Below, one piece after another: positions 21,396-28,534 of a stretch of 38,602 nt of DNA; position 1 is the stretch's first letter, and each line of letters opens with the position of its first letter. A model generated the notes under the pieces. The model saw only the letters and a program-made list of their open reading frames with translations. It was not told where the DNA came from and did no database searches. Both the position numbers and the translations under genes were made by a program. Source of the stretch: CAYPAU01 sp964408825 (GTDB lineage: Bacteria > Patescibacteriota > Microgenomatia > Levybacterales > UBA12049); contig CAYPAU010000006.1 in assembly GCA_964408825.1 (NCBI GenBank), forward strand, positions 1-38,602. The letters run 5' to 3'.

Positions 21396-22400
21396 GTGGA
21401 AAAAATTACTTTGGAAGATTTATTTAAAGCTTGGGATGAGTTTAAGGTTGGGAAACGAAAAAAGCGCGATGTTCAGATATTTGAATATAGACTTGAAGAT
21501 AACCTATTTGATTTATACGATCGTCTGAAAACTGATACCTATTGTCATTCCTCTTACGTTCTTTTTAATATTTATGACCCAAAATTTCGTCACATCCATA
21601 AAGCAGAAGTTTCAGATCGAATAGTTCATCATGCTGTCACACGCATTATCGACCCCATGTTTGACAAATCATTTATTTTTGACTCATACTCTTGTCGAAA
21701 GGGTAAGGGTACACACCGAGCGGTTAAAAGATTATTTGTTTTCTTAAGAAAAGTAAGCAAAAACTATCAGACCCAGTGTTATTGTTTAAAGCTTGATATA
21801 AAGAAATTCTTTGAAAGCGTTGATCACCGGATTTTATTGAACCTTATACGCGAAAAAGTAAAAAGTAAGGATCTACTGGAACTTATAGAAAATATTATTA
21901 AAAGTTTTTCAGAAAATAAAGGAATCCCGATAGGAAATTTAACGAGTCAGATATTCGCAAACGTATATCTTAATAAACTGGACCAATTTGTAAAGCATAA
22001 ATTGGGGATTAGATATTATCTCCGCTACTGCGACGATTTTATTATCCTATCAGACGACAAAGAATGTCTTGAGAGTCTAATTCCGCAAATTGAGGAGTTT
22101 TTACAAAAAAAACTCAGATTGTCTTTGCACGAGGATAAAAGATTCATTTACAAGTATACACAAGGAATAGCCTTTTTAGGCTATATTCTCCTGCCTTATA
22201 TAATACTTCCGAGAACAAAAACAAAAAGAAGAATTTTTAAGAAGCTTAGGAGGAGAGTTAAGGAATATAAAACCAAGCAAATTAATTATTTGTCTCTCAA
22301 TCAAAGTATCCATTCGTATCTTGGATTTTTAGAACATGCCAGTACGTATAAGTTAACCCAGGAGCTGAGAAATCAGCTTTGGATTTGGCTTGATGACTAG
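21396..22400 (+). CDS. DGR reverse transcriptase
   Basis: A 334-residue protein starting at GTG. RT motifs are visible: YCLKLDIKKFFESVDH with catalytic Asp134; motif GIPIGNLTSQ at residues 176-185, where the SQ replaces the QG of retroviral and intron RTs and is diagnostic for DGR enzymes; and YCDD at 211-214. The C-terminal thumb includes FLGYILLP and a basic helix (RTKTKRRIFKKLRRRVKEY). There is no maturase or endonuclease domain, so it is not a group II intron protein. It copies the TR RNA into adenine-mutated cDNA that replaces VR. Length is typical of DGR RTs. Confidence 0.95.
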   Translation: MEKITLEDLFKAWDEFKVGKRKKRDVQIFEYRLEDNLFDLYDRLKTDTYCHSSYVLFNIYDPKFRHIHKAEVSDRIVHHAVTRIIDPMFDKSFIFDSYSCRKGKGTHRAVKRLFVFLRKVSKNYQTQCYCLKLDIKKFFESVDHRILLNLIREKVKSKDLLELIENIIKSFSENKGIPIGNLTSQIFANVYLNKLDQFVKHKLGIRYYLRYCDDFIILSDDKECLESLIPQIEEFLQKKLRLSLHEDKRFIYKYTQGIAFLGYILLPYIILPRTKTKRRIFKKLRRRVKEYKTKQINYLSLNQSIHSYLGFLEHASTYKLTQELRNQLWIWLDD

Positions 22401-22407
22401 TATACTT

Positions 22408-22428
22408 GAATAGGTTAGTAATCTATTC
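22408..22428. repeat. Hairpin between RT and the protease gene
   Basis: GAATAG and CTATTC around a 9-nt loop, just after the RT stop and a TATACT box at 22401-22406. Role unknown. Confidence 0.3.
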
Positions 22429-22433
22429 GTGGT

Positions 22434-22730
22434 ATGTTCATACTTTTGACAAAGTTTAAATTAAAAGGACATAGCATGGAGCCGTTTCTGAAAAACAATC
22501 AAACTGTTTTGGCAAGCTCTGTTCCTTTTATTTTTTCAGGATCCAATGTTGGTGATGTAGTAGTTTTTAAAAATGGAAACAAAATTTATATCAAAAGAAT
22601 TACAAAAATAAAAAACAATAAATTTTTCCTTTTGGGAGATAATGAGAAAGACAGTCTAGATAGCAAAAAGATCGGGTGGCTTGAGAAAAAAGATATAATT
22701 GGGAAAGTNNNNNNNNNNAGTTGTTTATAA
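22434..22730 (+). CDS. sodX: Probable NiSOD maturation protease (S24/S26-like), C-terminus in a gap
   Basis: About 91 residues are readable before ten N at 22709. It has the S26 signature blocks: KGHSMEPFL with the catalytic Ser, IYIKRITKI with the general-base Lys, and LLGDNEKDSLDSKKIG. There is no membrane anchor, unlike signal peptidase I. This short soluble form matches the nickel-type SOD maturation proteases, which cleave the NiSOD leader before His1. sodN lies 2.8 kb upstream, which supports the role. A generic S24/S26 peptidase remains possible. The end at 22730 depends on the gap length. Confidence 0.75.
   Translation: MFILLTKFKLKGHSMEPFLKNNQTVLASSVPFIFSGSNVGDVVVFKNGNKIYIKRITKIKNNKFFLLGDNEKDSLDSKKIGWLEKKDIIGKXXXXSCL
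22709..22718. other. Assembly gap (10 N)
   Basis: Ten N near the end of the protease gene, next to a long inverted repeat that may have broken the assembly. Confidence 0.95.
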
Positions 22731-22749
22731 GTTTTAAATTTCTAATTAT

Positions 22750-22803
22750 TCTAATTTCTAATTAACCTAAATAAACCCCAATACCCAAAGATTAGAAATT
22801 AGA
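22750..22803. repeat. 13-bp inverted repeat after the gap
   Basis: TCTAATTTCTAAT (22750-22762) and ATTAGAAATTAGA (22791-22803) flank a 28-nt C-rich loop. More copies of ATTAG/CTAAT lie around it. It looks like a small palindromic element. Confidence 0.55.
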
Positions 22804-22840
22804 TCAATTAGAGCAATTAGGTCAATTTGCAGATATTAGT

Positions 22841-23365
22841 ATGAGCTTTTTATTATTTAATCTCGTACTTATCTTCATCATAATCTTCTTACTTGTAGTG
22901 TTGTCAATGGTTTGGCCGCCGGACAGCCCATGGGCGCCATGGTGGAGAACTAATAGAAAGAAAGCCCGAGAGATTTGCAAATTGGCCGAGATTACCAAGT
23001 CAGACTTGGTTTATGATCTTGGATGCGGAGACGGAACGTTTCTTATAACAGCAGCAAAAGAGTTTGATGCCAAGGGTATAGGGATAGAAATAGATCCGCT
23101 TAGGGTTTGGATAGCAAAGGTAAGGGTTTGGTTTAATAACTTACTAAACAAGGTTGAGATAAGACAGGGAGATTTTTTTAAAACCGATTTATCAAAAGCA
23201 ACCGTTGTAGTTGTTTATCTTGTTCCAAAAGCGCTTGAAAAACTTCTGCCGAAATTTAAAAAAGAATTAAAAAAAGGAACGAAGGTTATTAGTTTAAAAT
23301 ATGAAATGGGGCTGGACCTTGAACGAAAAGATTTAAGAAATAATATCCTTCTTTACAAAATTTAA
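22841..23365 (+). CDS. Membrane-anchored SAM-dependent methyltransferase (FAM173/ATPSc-KMT-like)
   Basis: A 174-residue protein with an N-terminal membrane helix (residues ~3-25), a PPDSPWAPWW stretch, then a class-I methyltransferase core. The SAM-binding motif is DLGCGDGTFLITAA (residues ~59-72), with the acidic IGIEIDP at the end of strand 2. The motif VVVVYLVPKALEKLLPKF replaces the usual NPP and resembles the FAM173/ATPSc-KMT lysine methyltransferase family. That family methylates membrane proteins such as the ATP synthase c-ring. The family link is by motif only; the substrate is a guess. Confidence 0.7.
   Translation: MSFLLFNLVLIFIIIFLLVVLSMVWPPDSPWAPWWRTNRKKAREICKLAEITKSDLVYDLGCGDGTFLITAAKEFDAKGIGIEIDPLRVWIAKVRVWFNNLLNKVEIRQGDFFKTDLSKATVVVVYLVPKALEKLLPKFKKELKKGTKVISLKYEMGLDLERKDLRNNILLYKI
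22994..23010. repeat. Copy of the 16-bp palindrome within the methyltransferase gene
   Basis: ACCAAGTCAGACTTGGT, the reverse complement form of the palindrome at 13950-13965, read in frame as TKSDLV. Confidence 0.5.
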
Positions 23366-23373
23366 AAGCTTGC

Positions 23374-23379
23374 TATAAT
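23374..23379 (+). promoter_or_regulatory. Extended -10, leaderless type
   Basis: TGCTATAAT ends 8 nt before the ATG at 23388. Confidence 0.55.
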
Positions 23380-23387
23380 TATCTTTT

Positions 23388-23570
23388 ATGGGAAATGGAC
23401 CAGAGGCAAAAAAACCTGGGGCTGATATCCCTTCAGGAGCTTTTACCAGGCATTTTAGACGAATAGAGCAGAGACAAGCTTGGATAGCTAGTGTAAACAG
23501 AGCCGTTTCTACTCCTGATCAACAACAACTAAACCCGGTTGTTGAAGCTCCTACTTCAACTTCAAAATAA
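23388..23570 (+). CDS. 60-residue hydrophilic protein, unknown
   Basis: A short frame (MGNGPEAKKPGADIPSGAF ... RRIEQRQAWIASVNRAV) with a helical middle and a Pro/Thr/Ser-rich tail. The extended -10 TGCTATAAT is placed 8 nt before the ATG, as for confirmed genes, which is the main support. It overlaps the end of the convergent FemAB-like gene by 20 bp. No family recognised. Confidence 0.5.
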   Translation: MGNGPEAKKPGADIPSGAFTRHFRRIEQRQAWIASVNRAVSTPDQQQLNPVVEAPTSTSK

Positions 23571-24726
23571 ACCACCTAGTCTTATCTGCGAGTTTATAGA
23601 GTTGATAGAGAACTGGATTGATTACCAGATCGTAACTACCAACAAATTCTATTAATTCTCCTCCGTAGCCTTGTTTGAATTTATGGAAGCCGTACCACGG
23701 ATCTTTTGGATCTGGATTTGGGCCAAGAGCTCCCCACATATCAAATTTCGCAAGCCCTAATTTTTTTCCAAATCTTATTGCTTCCCACATTATAAGATTA
23801 CTTGCCATTGTTTCCCGATATTTATCACTTGACGCACCGTAGGGATAGTAAAGAGTGTCCTTGAAAGTAAAAACTACCCATGCGACTAGAGTTTTATTTT
23901 TATATTTTGCGAGAAGCAAGTGCGCAATTAACCGATTTCCATTTTCCATTTTCCATTTTCCCCCGCTTCGCCCAAGCTTCGCGGGGCGAGCATTTTCCAT
24001 TTTAAGTTTACCCTGAGCTTGCCGAAGGGTTTGCCACATTAGCTTATGATACCGGCGAGTGTGGGCGAAGAATTTTTGGCGTTTTGTAGTTTCTTCTGTA
24101 AGTTTTAAGTATTCTTTAAAAGCTTTGTCTGAATTATCTTCGACTACCTTCACACCGTGTTTTTCCGCAACTTTTATGTTGTAGCGGGTTTTAGGATGCA
24201 TCGCCTTCAATAATTCGTCTTCGGATTTTGTTAAATCGAGAATGAAAGTATAGCGGGTGAAAAGGGGATGAGCTGCCGGCCGAAGGCTGAGTTGCTCAGC
24301 GTCTACCCACGTTGCAAGATGACGTTCGTCTGATTTTTGTTTTGAACTTCGGCTTTTCCCATCCTCACTAAGTGAACGCCGACTTAAATTGAATGATTTT
24401 GTATTTGAGTTTTGGTTTGTGTCGGCGTTCAATTCACTTGCAAGTGGATAGTCGCTTCGCTTGCCAGATATAACATTTGGTTCGAGTTGAATGAAGATGC
24501 AATTGTTTTCTTTGCCGATTTTTTGGAGATCTTCGATAAGTTTTTTATCTGGAATATTTCCTTTCGGTAAATATCCAATATTAAAGTTTAAGTATGGAAG
24601 CCTGTGGATTGTAAGTTGATAGTCTTTGCCACTTACGACTTTTACTCCTGTTTTTTTCCGGAATTCTCCCCATTCATGACTTTGGAGTGGATGGGTAACT
24701 TTCTTATTAAAGTCTTTTGCGGTCAT
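23551..24726 (-). CDS. FemAB/FemX-like aminoacyltransferase with repeat-derived insertions
   Basis: A 391-residue protein of the Fem family: N-terminal LQSHEWGEFRKKTGVKV, INIGYLPKG-like FNIGYLPKGNIPD, the conserved HPLFTRYTFILDLTKSEDELLKAMHPKTRYNIKVAEKHG region, and the C-terminal GNAT core with YPYGASSDKYRETMASNLIMWEAI and KFDMWGALGPNPDP. Fem enzymes add amino acids from aminoacyl-tRNA to lipid II for peptidoglycan cross-bridges. Two foreign stretches break the family sequence: one of ~60 residues before HPLFTRY (24260-24470), and KMENARPAKLGRSGGKWK with TLRQAQGK (23948-24030). It overlaps uvrD by 4 bp and is in its operon. Confidence 0.85.
   Translation of the reverse strand: MTAKDFNKKVTHPLQSHEWGEFRKKTGVKVVSGKDYQLTIHRLPYLNFNIGYLPKGNIPDKKLIEDLQKIGKENNCIFIQLEPNVISGKRSDYPLASELNADTNQNSNTKSFNLSRRSLSEDGKSRSSKQKSDERHLATWVDAEQLSLRPAAHPLFTRYTFILDLTKSEDELLKAMHPKTRYNIKVAEKHGVKVVEDNSDKAFKEYLKLTEETTKRQKFFAHTRRYHKLMWQTLRQAQGKLKMENARPAKLGRSGGKWKMENGNRLIAHLLLAKYKNKTLVAWVVFTFKDTLYYPYGASSDKYRETMASNLIMWEAIRFGKKLGLAKFDMWGALGPNPDPKDPWYGFHKFKQGYGGELIEFVGSYDLVINPVLYQLYKLADKTRWFILKLK
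23948..24003. repeat. 56-bp repeat, copy 1 (in FemAB-like gene)
   Basis: Identical over 56 bp to 34473-34528. A GC-rich core (CCCCCGCTTCGCCCAAGC, then GCGGGGCGAGC) is flanked by ATTTTCCATTTT. In both genes it is read in the same frame as KMENARPAKLGRSGGKWK. Confidence 0.9.
24010..24030. repeat. Small palindromic repeat (ACCCT...AGGGT)
   Basis: A 21-bp element with ends ACCCT and AGGGT, read in frame as part of TLRQAQGK. A related element in reverse orientation lies before tpiA at 26730-26751. Confidence 0.6.
24370..24439. repeat. Inverted-repeat insertion in the FemAB-like gene
   Basis: AAGTGAACGCCGAC (24370-24383) pairs with GTCGGCGTTCAATTCACTT (24421-24439), with one extra base or so. The span encodes the non-family stretch around LNADTNQNSNTKSFNLSRRS. 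Confidence 0.6.
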
Positions 24727-26690
24727 ACAAATTCTTGCTGTTCTTTATCAAAAACATAAGCATTTTCGGAAAGAACATTCTCCGGCAGCTCCAATATGAA
24801 TCTTGAGACAATATTTGAAGTCCTCTGGCCAAAAAATAGTCGTCTTTTTGAATATGTTAAGAAAAGTTTTTCCATAGCCCGCGTCATTCCGACATAACAA
24901 AGCCGTCTTTCTTCCTCAAGTTCATTTTTGTTCATTAAACTTCTTGAGTGTGGGAAAAGACCTTCCTCCATACCTATTATAAAAACTACAGGAAATTCAA
25001 GGCCTTTTGCCGCATGAAGAGTCATGAGATTCGCGGCATCTTTTTTCTCACCGTTTTTGGGATGACCCGCCTGCCGGACGGGCAGTTCGGGTAAGTATTC
25101 CTGTTCAACGAGTGCAACATTCTCCAGAAATTGATTTAAATTTGGAAATTCAACTGCTACGGATCTTAGCTCCTTAATATTTTCAAGTCTTTGTCTATCC
25201 TCCTCGTCCTTTTCATCATATAGAGAAAGATATTCTGTTTTTGCCAATACCTTATCCATAAGCTCCAAAGTAGGGAAATTTTCAACTTTCTGCGAAAAGT
25301 CTTCCAAAAACTCCTGGAATTTTTTAAATCTTCCCTTGCCTAATTTTTCTATTCTTTTAAGAGATACCTTATCTTTTGGGTTTGCAAGAACCTTAAGATA
25401 TGCGAGCACATCTTTTATTTCTTTCCTTTCATAGAATCTTGTGCCTCCTATTAAAATATATGGGAAGCTTTTGTGTAAAAAAACCTCTTCTACCGCGCGG
25501 GACTGCGCATTGGTTCTGTAAAGAACTGCAAAATCCGAGAATTTCATTGAAGAATCTCTGTATTTAAAATCGGCAATTTGATTTATTATAAATTCCGCTT
25601 CATTATGTTCGCTTGAAGCTTCGTATAAAATTATATTCTCACCCGTGGGATTTTCTGTCCACAGGGAAAGGACTGGATGGGAAGTGTTCTTTGTAATTAT
25701 AGCTCCCGCCGCATCGAGAATTTTTTGTGTTGAGCGATAATTCTGAGAAAGTGAGAAAGTTTCTACATTTTTGAAGTCCTCTTTAAATTTTGAAAGATTC
25801 TGAAAATCCGCTCCACGCCATGAATATATGCTTTGAGAAAAATCACCTACGACACAAATATTGGGATTATCTTTCTTACCCACCTTCGCGCCTCCTTCGC
25901 CGGAGTGGCTACGAAGGCCGCGCAAAGCTTCGGCGGGCAGGCCTGCTAATAGTTTAGTAAGTACATACTGAGCGCGGTTGGTATCCTGATACTCATCAAC
26001 AAGTATGTATTCAAATTGCCTTTGATACTTAGAAAGAATTTGTGGATTTTTATCAAACAAATATATAGTTTTTAAAATTAGATCATCAAAATCTAAAGCA
26101 TTGTTATCTTTTAGGATTTTTTGATAAACCTTATATACTCTTGCTACATTTTCCTGGAAATATCCTCTTGCATAATTTGGGTATTCTCCTTCTGTTATCA
26201 ATTCATTTTTGGCTTGTGAAATATTTGCCAAGATTGAAGATGGTTTAAAGTCTCTGACGGACATATTAAGAGTTCCCATTGCTTCTTTTATGGCATCCAG
26301 CTGATCTTGGTCATCATAAATGACAAAGTTTGGAAAAACGCCAATGTGAATTCCATCACGCCTTACTATCCTACTGCAGAGAGAATGAAAAGTTGTAGCC
26401 AGAGCTGAAGAGCCCGGCCTGCCTGCTCGCCTCGCAGCGAAGCGGGCCGGCAAGGCAGGAATAAACTTTTGGATTCTTTCTTTCATTTCATTGGCAGCCT
26501 TATTTGTAAATGTAACCATGAGAATGTTTGATGGATCTACATGCTTTTCTTTTATTAGGTAAATTACTTTATAAGTTAAAACTCTAGTTTTTCCGGATCC
26601 AGCACCGGCTAGGATAATCGAAGGGCCTTGGGTATGTAGAACTGCCTTTTGTTGCTGCGGGTTTAAGTCCTTGAGAAAGTCTCTGTCCAT
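24723..26690 (-). CDS. uvrD: UvrD/PcrA-type SF1 DNA helicase with three repeat insertions
   Basis: A 655-residue superfamily 1A helicase. Motifs in order: Q-like LNPQQQKAV, Walker A AGAGSGKTR (residues 28-36), TFTNKAANEM, VDEYQDTN (motif II), GDFSQSIYSWRGAD (III), QNYRS (IV), LMTLHAAKGLEFPVVF (V) and EERRLCYVGMTRA (VI). It unwinds DNA 3' to 5' in repair and replication restart. It is shorter than PcrA (~720) and lacks the C-terminal Tudor-like tail. Three in-frame palindromic insertions lie at residues ~78-94, ~250-272 and ~534-545. A TATTAT box lies 5 nt before the ATG. Confidence 0.92.
   Translation of the reverse strand: MDRDFLKDLNPQQQKAVLHTQGPSIILAGAGSGKTRVLTYKVIYLIKEKHVDPSNILMVTFTNKAANEMKERIQKFIPALPARFAARRAGRPGSSALATTFHSLCSRIVRRDGIHIGVFPNFVIYDDQDQLDAIKEAMGTLNMSVRDFKPSSILANISQAKNELITEGEYPNYARGYFQENVARVYKVYQKILKDNNALDFDDLILKTIYLFDKNPQILSKYQRQFEYILVDEYQDTNRAQYVLTKLLAGLPAEALRGLRSHSGEGGAKVGKKDNPNICVVGDFSQSIYSWRGADFQNLSKFKEDFKNVETFSLSQNYRSTQKILDAAGAIITKNTSHPVLSLWTENPTGENIILYEASSEHNEAEFIINQIADFKYRDSSMKFSDFAVLYRTNAQSRAVEEVFLHKSFPYILIGGTRFYERKEIKDVLAYLKVLANPKDKVSLKRIEKLGKGRFKKFQEFLEDFSQKVENFPTLELMDKVLAKTEYLSLYDEKDEEDRQRLENIKELRSVAVEFPNLNQFLENVALVEQEYLPELPVRQAGHPKNGEKKDAANLMTLHAAKGLEFPVVFIIGMEEGLFPHSRSLMNKNELEEERRLCYVGMTRAMEKLFLTYSKRRLFFGQRTSNIVSRFILELPENVLSENAYVFDKEQQEFV
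25065..25092. repeat. In-frame palindromic element in uvrD (1)
   Basis: Ends ACCCG and CGGGT with inner arms CTGCC and GGCAG. Read as LPVRQAGHP, just before LMTLHAAKGLEF. Confidence 0.6.
25881..25950. repeat. In-frame palindromic element in uvrD (2)
   Basis: GC-rich inverted segments (CTTCGCCGGAGTGGCTACGA and nearby). Read as GLPAEALRGLRSHSGEGGAK before CVVGDFSQSIYSW. Confidence 0.55.
26411..26460. repeat. In-frame palindromic element in uvrD (3)
   Basis: CCTGCC at one end pairs with GGCAGG at the other around a GC-rich centre. Read as PALPARFAARRAGRPGSSA, before ATTFHSLCSRIV. Confidence 0.6.
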
Positions 26691-26729
26691 AATCTATAAT
26701 AAGTAAATCCTTTTCGATTTTAACATAAG

Positions 26730-26751
26730 ACCCTTCGGTTTTGCTCAGGGT
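26730..26751. repeat. Palindromic repeat before tpiA
   Basis: ACCCT (26730-26734) and AGGGT (26747-26751), same family as 24010-24030. It lies 6 bp before the tpiA ATG, between it and any promoter. Confidence 0.55.
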
Positions 26752-26757
26752 GGATGT

Positions 26758-27429
26758 ATGAAAAAACTTTTTATTATAGCCAACTGGAAGTCGAATAAAA
26801 CCATAGAAGAGACAGAAAAATGGTTTCATGATTTTTCAAATAAACTAAATTCCGAGGCATTGGATTTATCAAATATAGAAATAATAGTTTGTCCATCTTT
26901 TATATCCTTGGAGCACGCAAAATACTGCAATGAAAATTTGAAACTTCCAGTCAAACTTGGTGCACAAAATATTTCACTTTTTGACAAGGGGGCCTATACA
27001 GGTGAGGTTTACGGCGGGCAAATAAGGGAAGCTTGTGATTATGTTATTATCGGTCACTCTGAAAGAAGGGTAAATTTTAAAGAAACGGATGAGGAGCTTT
27101 CCAAAAAGGTTTTGATTGCCAAACAATACAATCTTACCCCTATTTTTTGTGTTCAAAGTGAAAATACACCAGTTCCCTCGGACATTGAGGTCGTTGCCTA
27201 CGAACCCATCTTTGCGATAGGAACAGGAAACCCCGATACGCCCGATAATGCACAGAACGTCGCCAATATAATAAAAAAGAAATCTAAATGTCCTTTTGTT
27301 TTATATGGAGGAAGTGTAACTCCTCAAAATGTTAAGTCCTTCTCAAGCATGGAGGATCTAAATGGATTTTTAGTGGGCGGAGCAAGTCTTGATCCTTTAG
27401 AGTTTCTTCAAATAATAAAGAATGTCTAA
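26758..27429 (+). CDS. tpiA: Triose-phosphate isomerase
   Basis: A 223-residue enzyme, shorter than the usual ~250. Catalytic residues are all visible: NWKSN (Asn/Lys near the N-terminus), IIGHSERR (His electrophile), YEPIFAIGTG (Glu base and the flexible loop start) and YGGSVTPQN with FLVGGASL (phosphate binding). It interconverts dihydroxyacetone phosphate and glyceraldehyde-3-phosphate in glycolysis. The next gene starts inside its last codons (8-nt overlap). A palindromic repeat sits at its 5' side and no clear -10 box is within leaderless distance. Confidence 0.95.
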   Translation: MKKLFIIANWKSNKTIEETEKWFHDFSNKLNSEALDLSNIEIIVCPSFISLEHAKYCNENLKLPVKLGAQNISLFDKGAYTGEVYGGQIREACDYVIIGHSERRVNFKETDEELSKKVLIAKQYNLTPIFCVQSENTPVPSDIEVVAYEPIFAIGTGNPDTPDNAQNVANIIKKKSKCPFVLYGGSVTPQNVKSFSSMEDLNGFLVGGASLDPLEFLQIIKNV

Positions 27430-28534
27430 GATAAGAAAAAACCCGAGAAAAATTTTGCTGCTGATTATTGGACTCATTGTTTTTATTTTTGTGGCACAAG
27501 GAGTTTTCAAACTTGTCCAGTTGACACCTTTTTTATTTGAACTTCTCTTTAAAAAAGAGATAAATCTAAAAAGGGAAGACCATAATGTAAATATTTTGCT
27601 TTTGGGAATAGGCGGGCAGAACCATGAAGGCCCTAATCTTACCGATACTGTAATTTTTGTAAGTCTTCCGCCTGATGATAAAGGGAAAATAGAATTGATT
27701 TCGATCCCAAGAGACCTGTGGCTTCCAGATATAAACGGGAAAATAAATACTGCCTATGCCAAAGGAGAAGATAAGAAAGAAGGAGGAGGATTAGTTCTCT
27801 CAAAAGCAGCAGTCAAAAAGATTTTAGGAAAACCCATAGATTATGCTTTAAGAATAGATTTTGAGGGTTTTGAAAAAGCCGTTGATCTTTTGGGAGGGGT
27901 TGATGTTAATGTGGAAAGGACATTTGATGACTTTGAATATCCGATTGAAGGGAAAGGTAATGATCCCTGCGGACACACGGATGAAGAGCTTAAAGAGCTT
28001 GCTACAGCATCTTCTCAGCTTGAAGCATTTCCCTGTAGATACAAACAGGTTCACTTTGATAAAGGGCAGCGGCAGATGAATGGGGAGACAGCACTTATAT
28101 TTGTACGATCAAGACATGCAGAGGGATTTGAGGGGTCTGACTTTGCAAGAAGTAAACGTCAGGAAAAGATTATAAGTGCTATTAAAGATAAAATATTTTC
28201 CCTCAATACGCTTACGAATCCAGCAAAAGTAATAAGCCTTTATTCTATTGTTAAAGACAGTATAGATACTGATATTAGAGAAAATGAATTCGATGATTTT
28301 ATAAGATTGTTTAAAAAAATAGGAAAAAGTAAAACCGAAAGTATTATTGTAGATACCGGAGAAAGCGAAGCTAAAAGACCCGGTCTTCTTATCAATCCTC
28401 TCTCGGGAGAAGATTATAATTTTGAGTGGGTGCTTATCCCAAGAAAGGGGAATGGAGATTTTTCAGAGGTCTATGATTATGTAGACTGTGAGTTAAAGAA
28501 AGATAACTGTATTATTCCGGAGGCCCCGAATTAA
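27422..28534 (+). CDS. LytR-CpsA-Psr (LCP) family phosphotransferase
   Basis: A 370-residue protein with one N-terminal membrane helix (residues ~9-27) and an extracytoplasmic LCP domain: NILLLGIGGQNHEGPNLTDT, ELISIPRDLWLP, the polyprenyl-phosphate site DYALRIDFEGFEKAVDLLGGV, and RSRHAEGFEGSDFARSKRQ, which carries the catalytic Arg residues. LCP enzymes transfer glycopolymers from a lipid carrier to peptidoglycan or proteins. A Cys-containing insert (PCGHTDEELKE ... PCRYKQ) may form a disulfide. It fits the nearby envelope glycosylation genes. It overlaps tpiA by 8 nt. Confidence 0.92.
   Translation: MSKIRKNPRKILLLIIGLIVFIFVAQGVFKLVQLTPFLFELLFKKEINLKREDHNVNILLLGIGGQNHEGPNLTDTVIFVSLPPDDKGKIELISIPRDLWLPDINGKINTAYAKGEDKKEGGGLVLSKAAVKKILGKPIDYALRIDFEGFEKAVDLLGGVDVNVERTFDDFEYPIEGKGNDPCGHTDEELKELATASSQLEAFPCRYKQVHFDKGQRQMNGETALIFVRSRHAEGFEGSDFARSKRQEKIISAIKDKIFSLNTLTNPAKVISLYSIVKDSIDTDIRENEFDDFIRLFKKIGKSKTESIIVDTGESEAKRPGLLINPLSGEDYNFEWVLIPRKGNGDFSEVYDYVDCELKKDNCIIPEAPN

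Noticed and set aside
21396..22400. Group II intron or retron reverse transcriptase
   Set aside because: The SQ motif, lack of maturase and endonuclease domains, and the adjacent TR/VR pair identify it as a DGR RT.
22434..22730. Ordinary signal peptidase I
   Set aside because: No membrane anchor and only ~95 residues; the sodN neighbourhood favours the NiSOD maturation protease, though a generic S24/S26 peptidase is not excluded.
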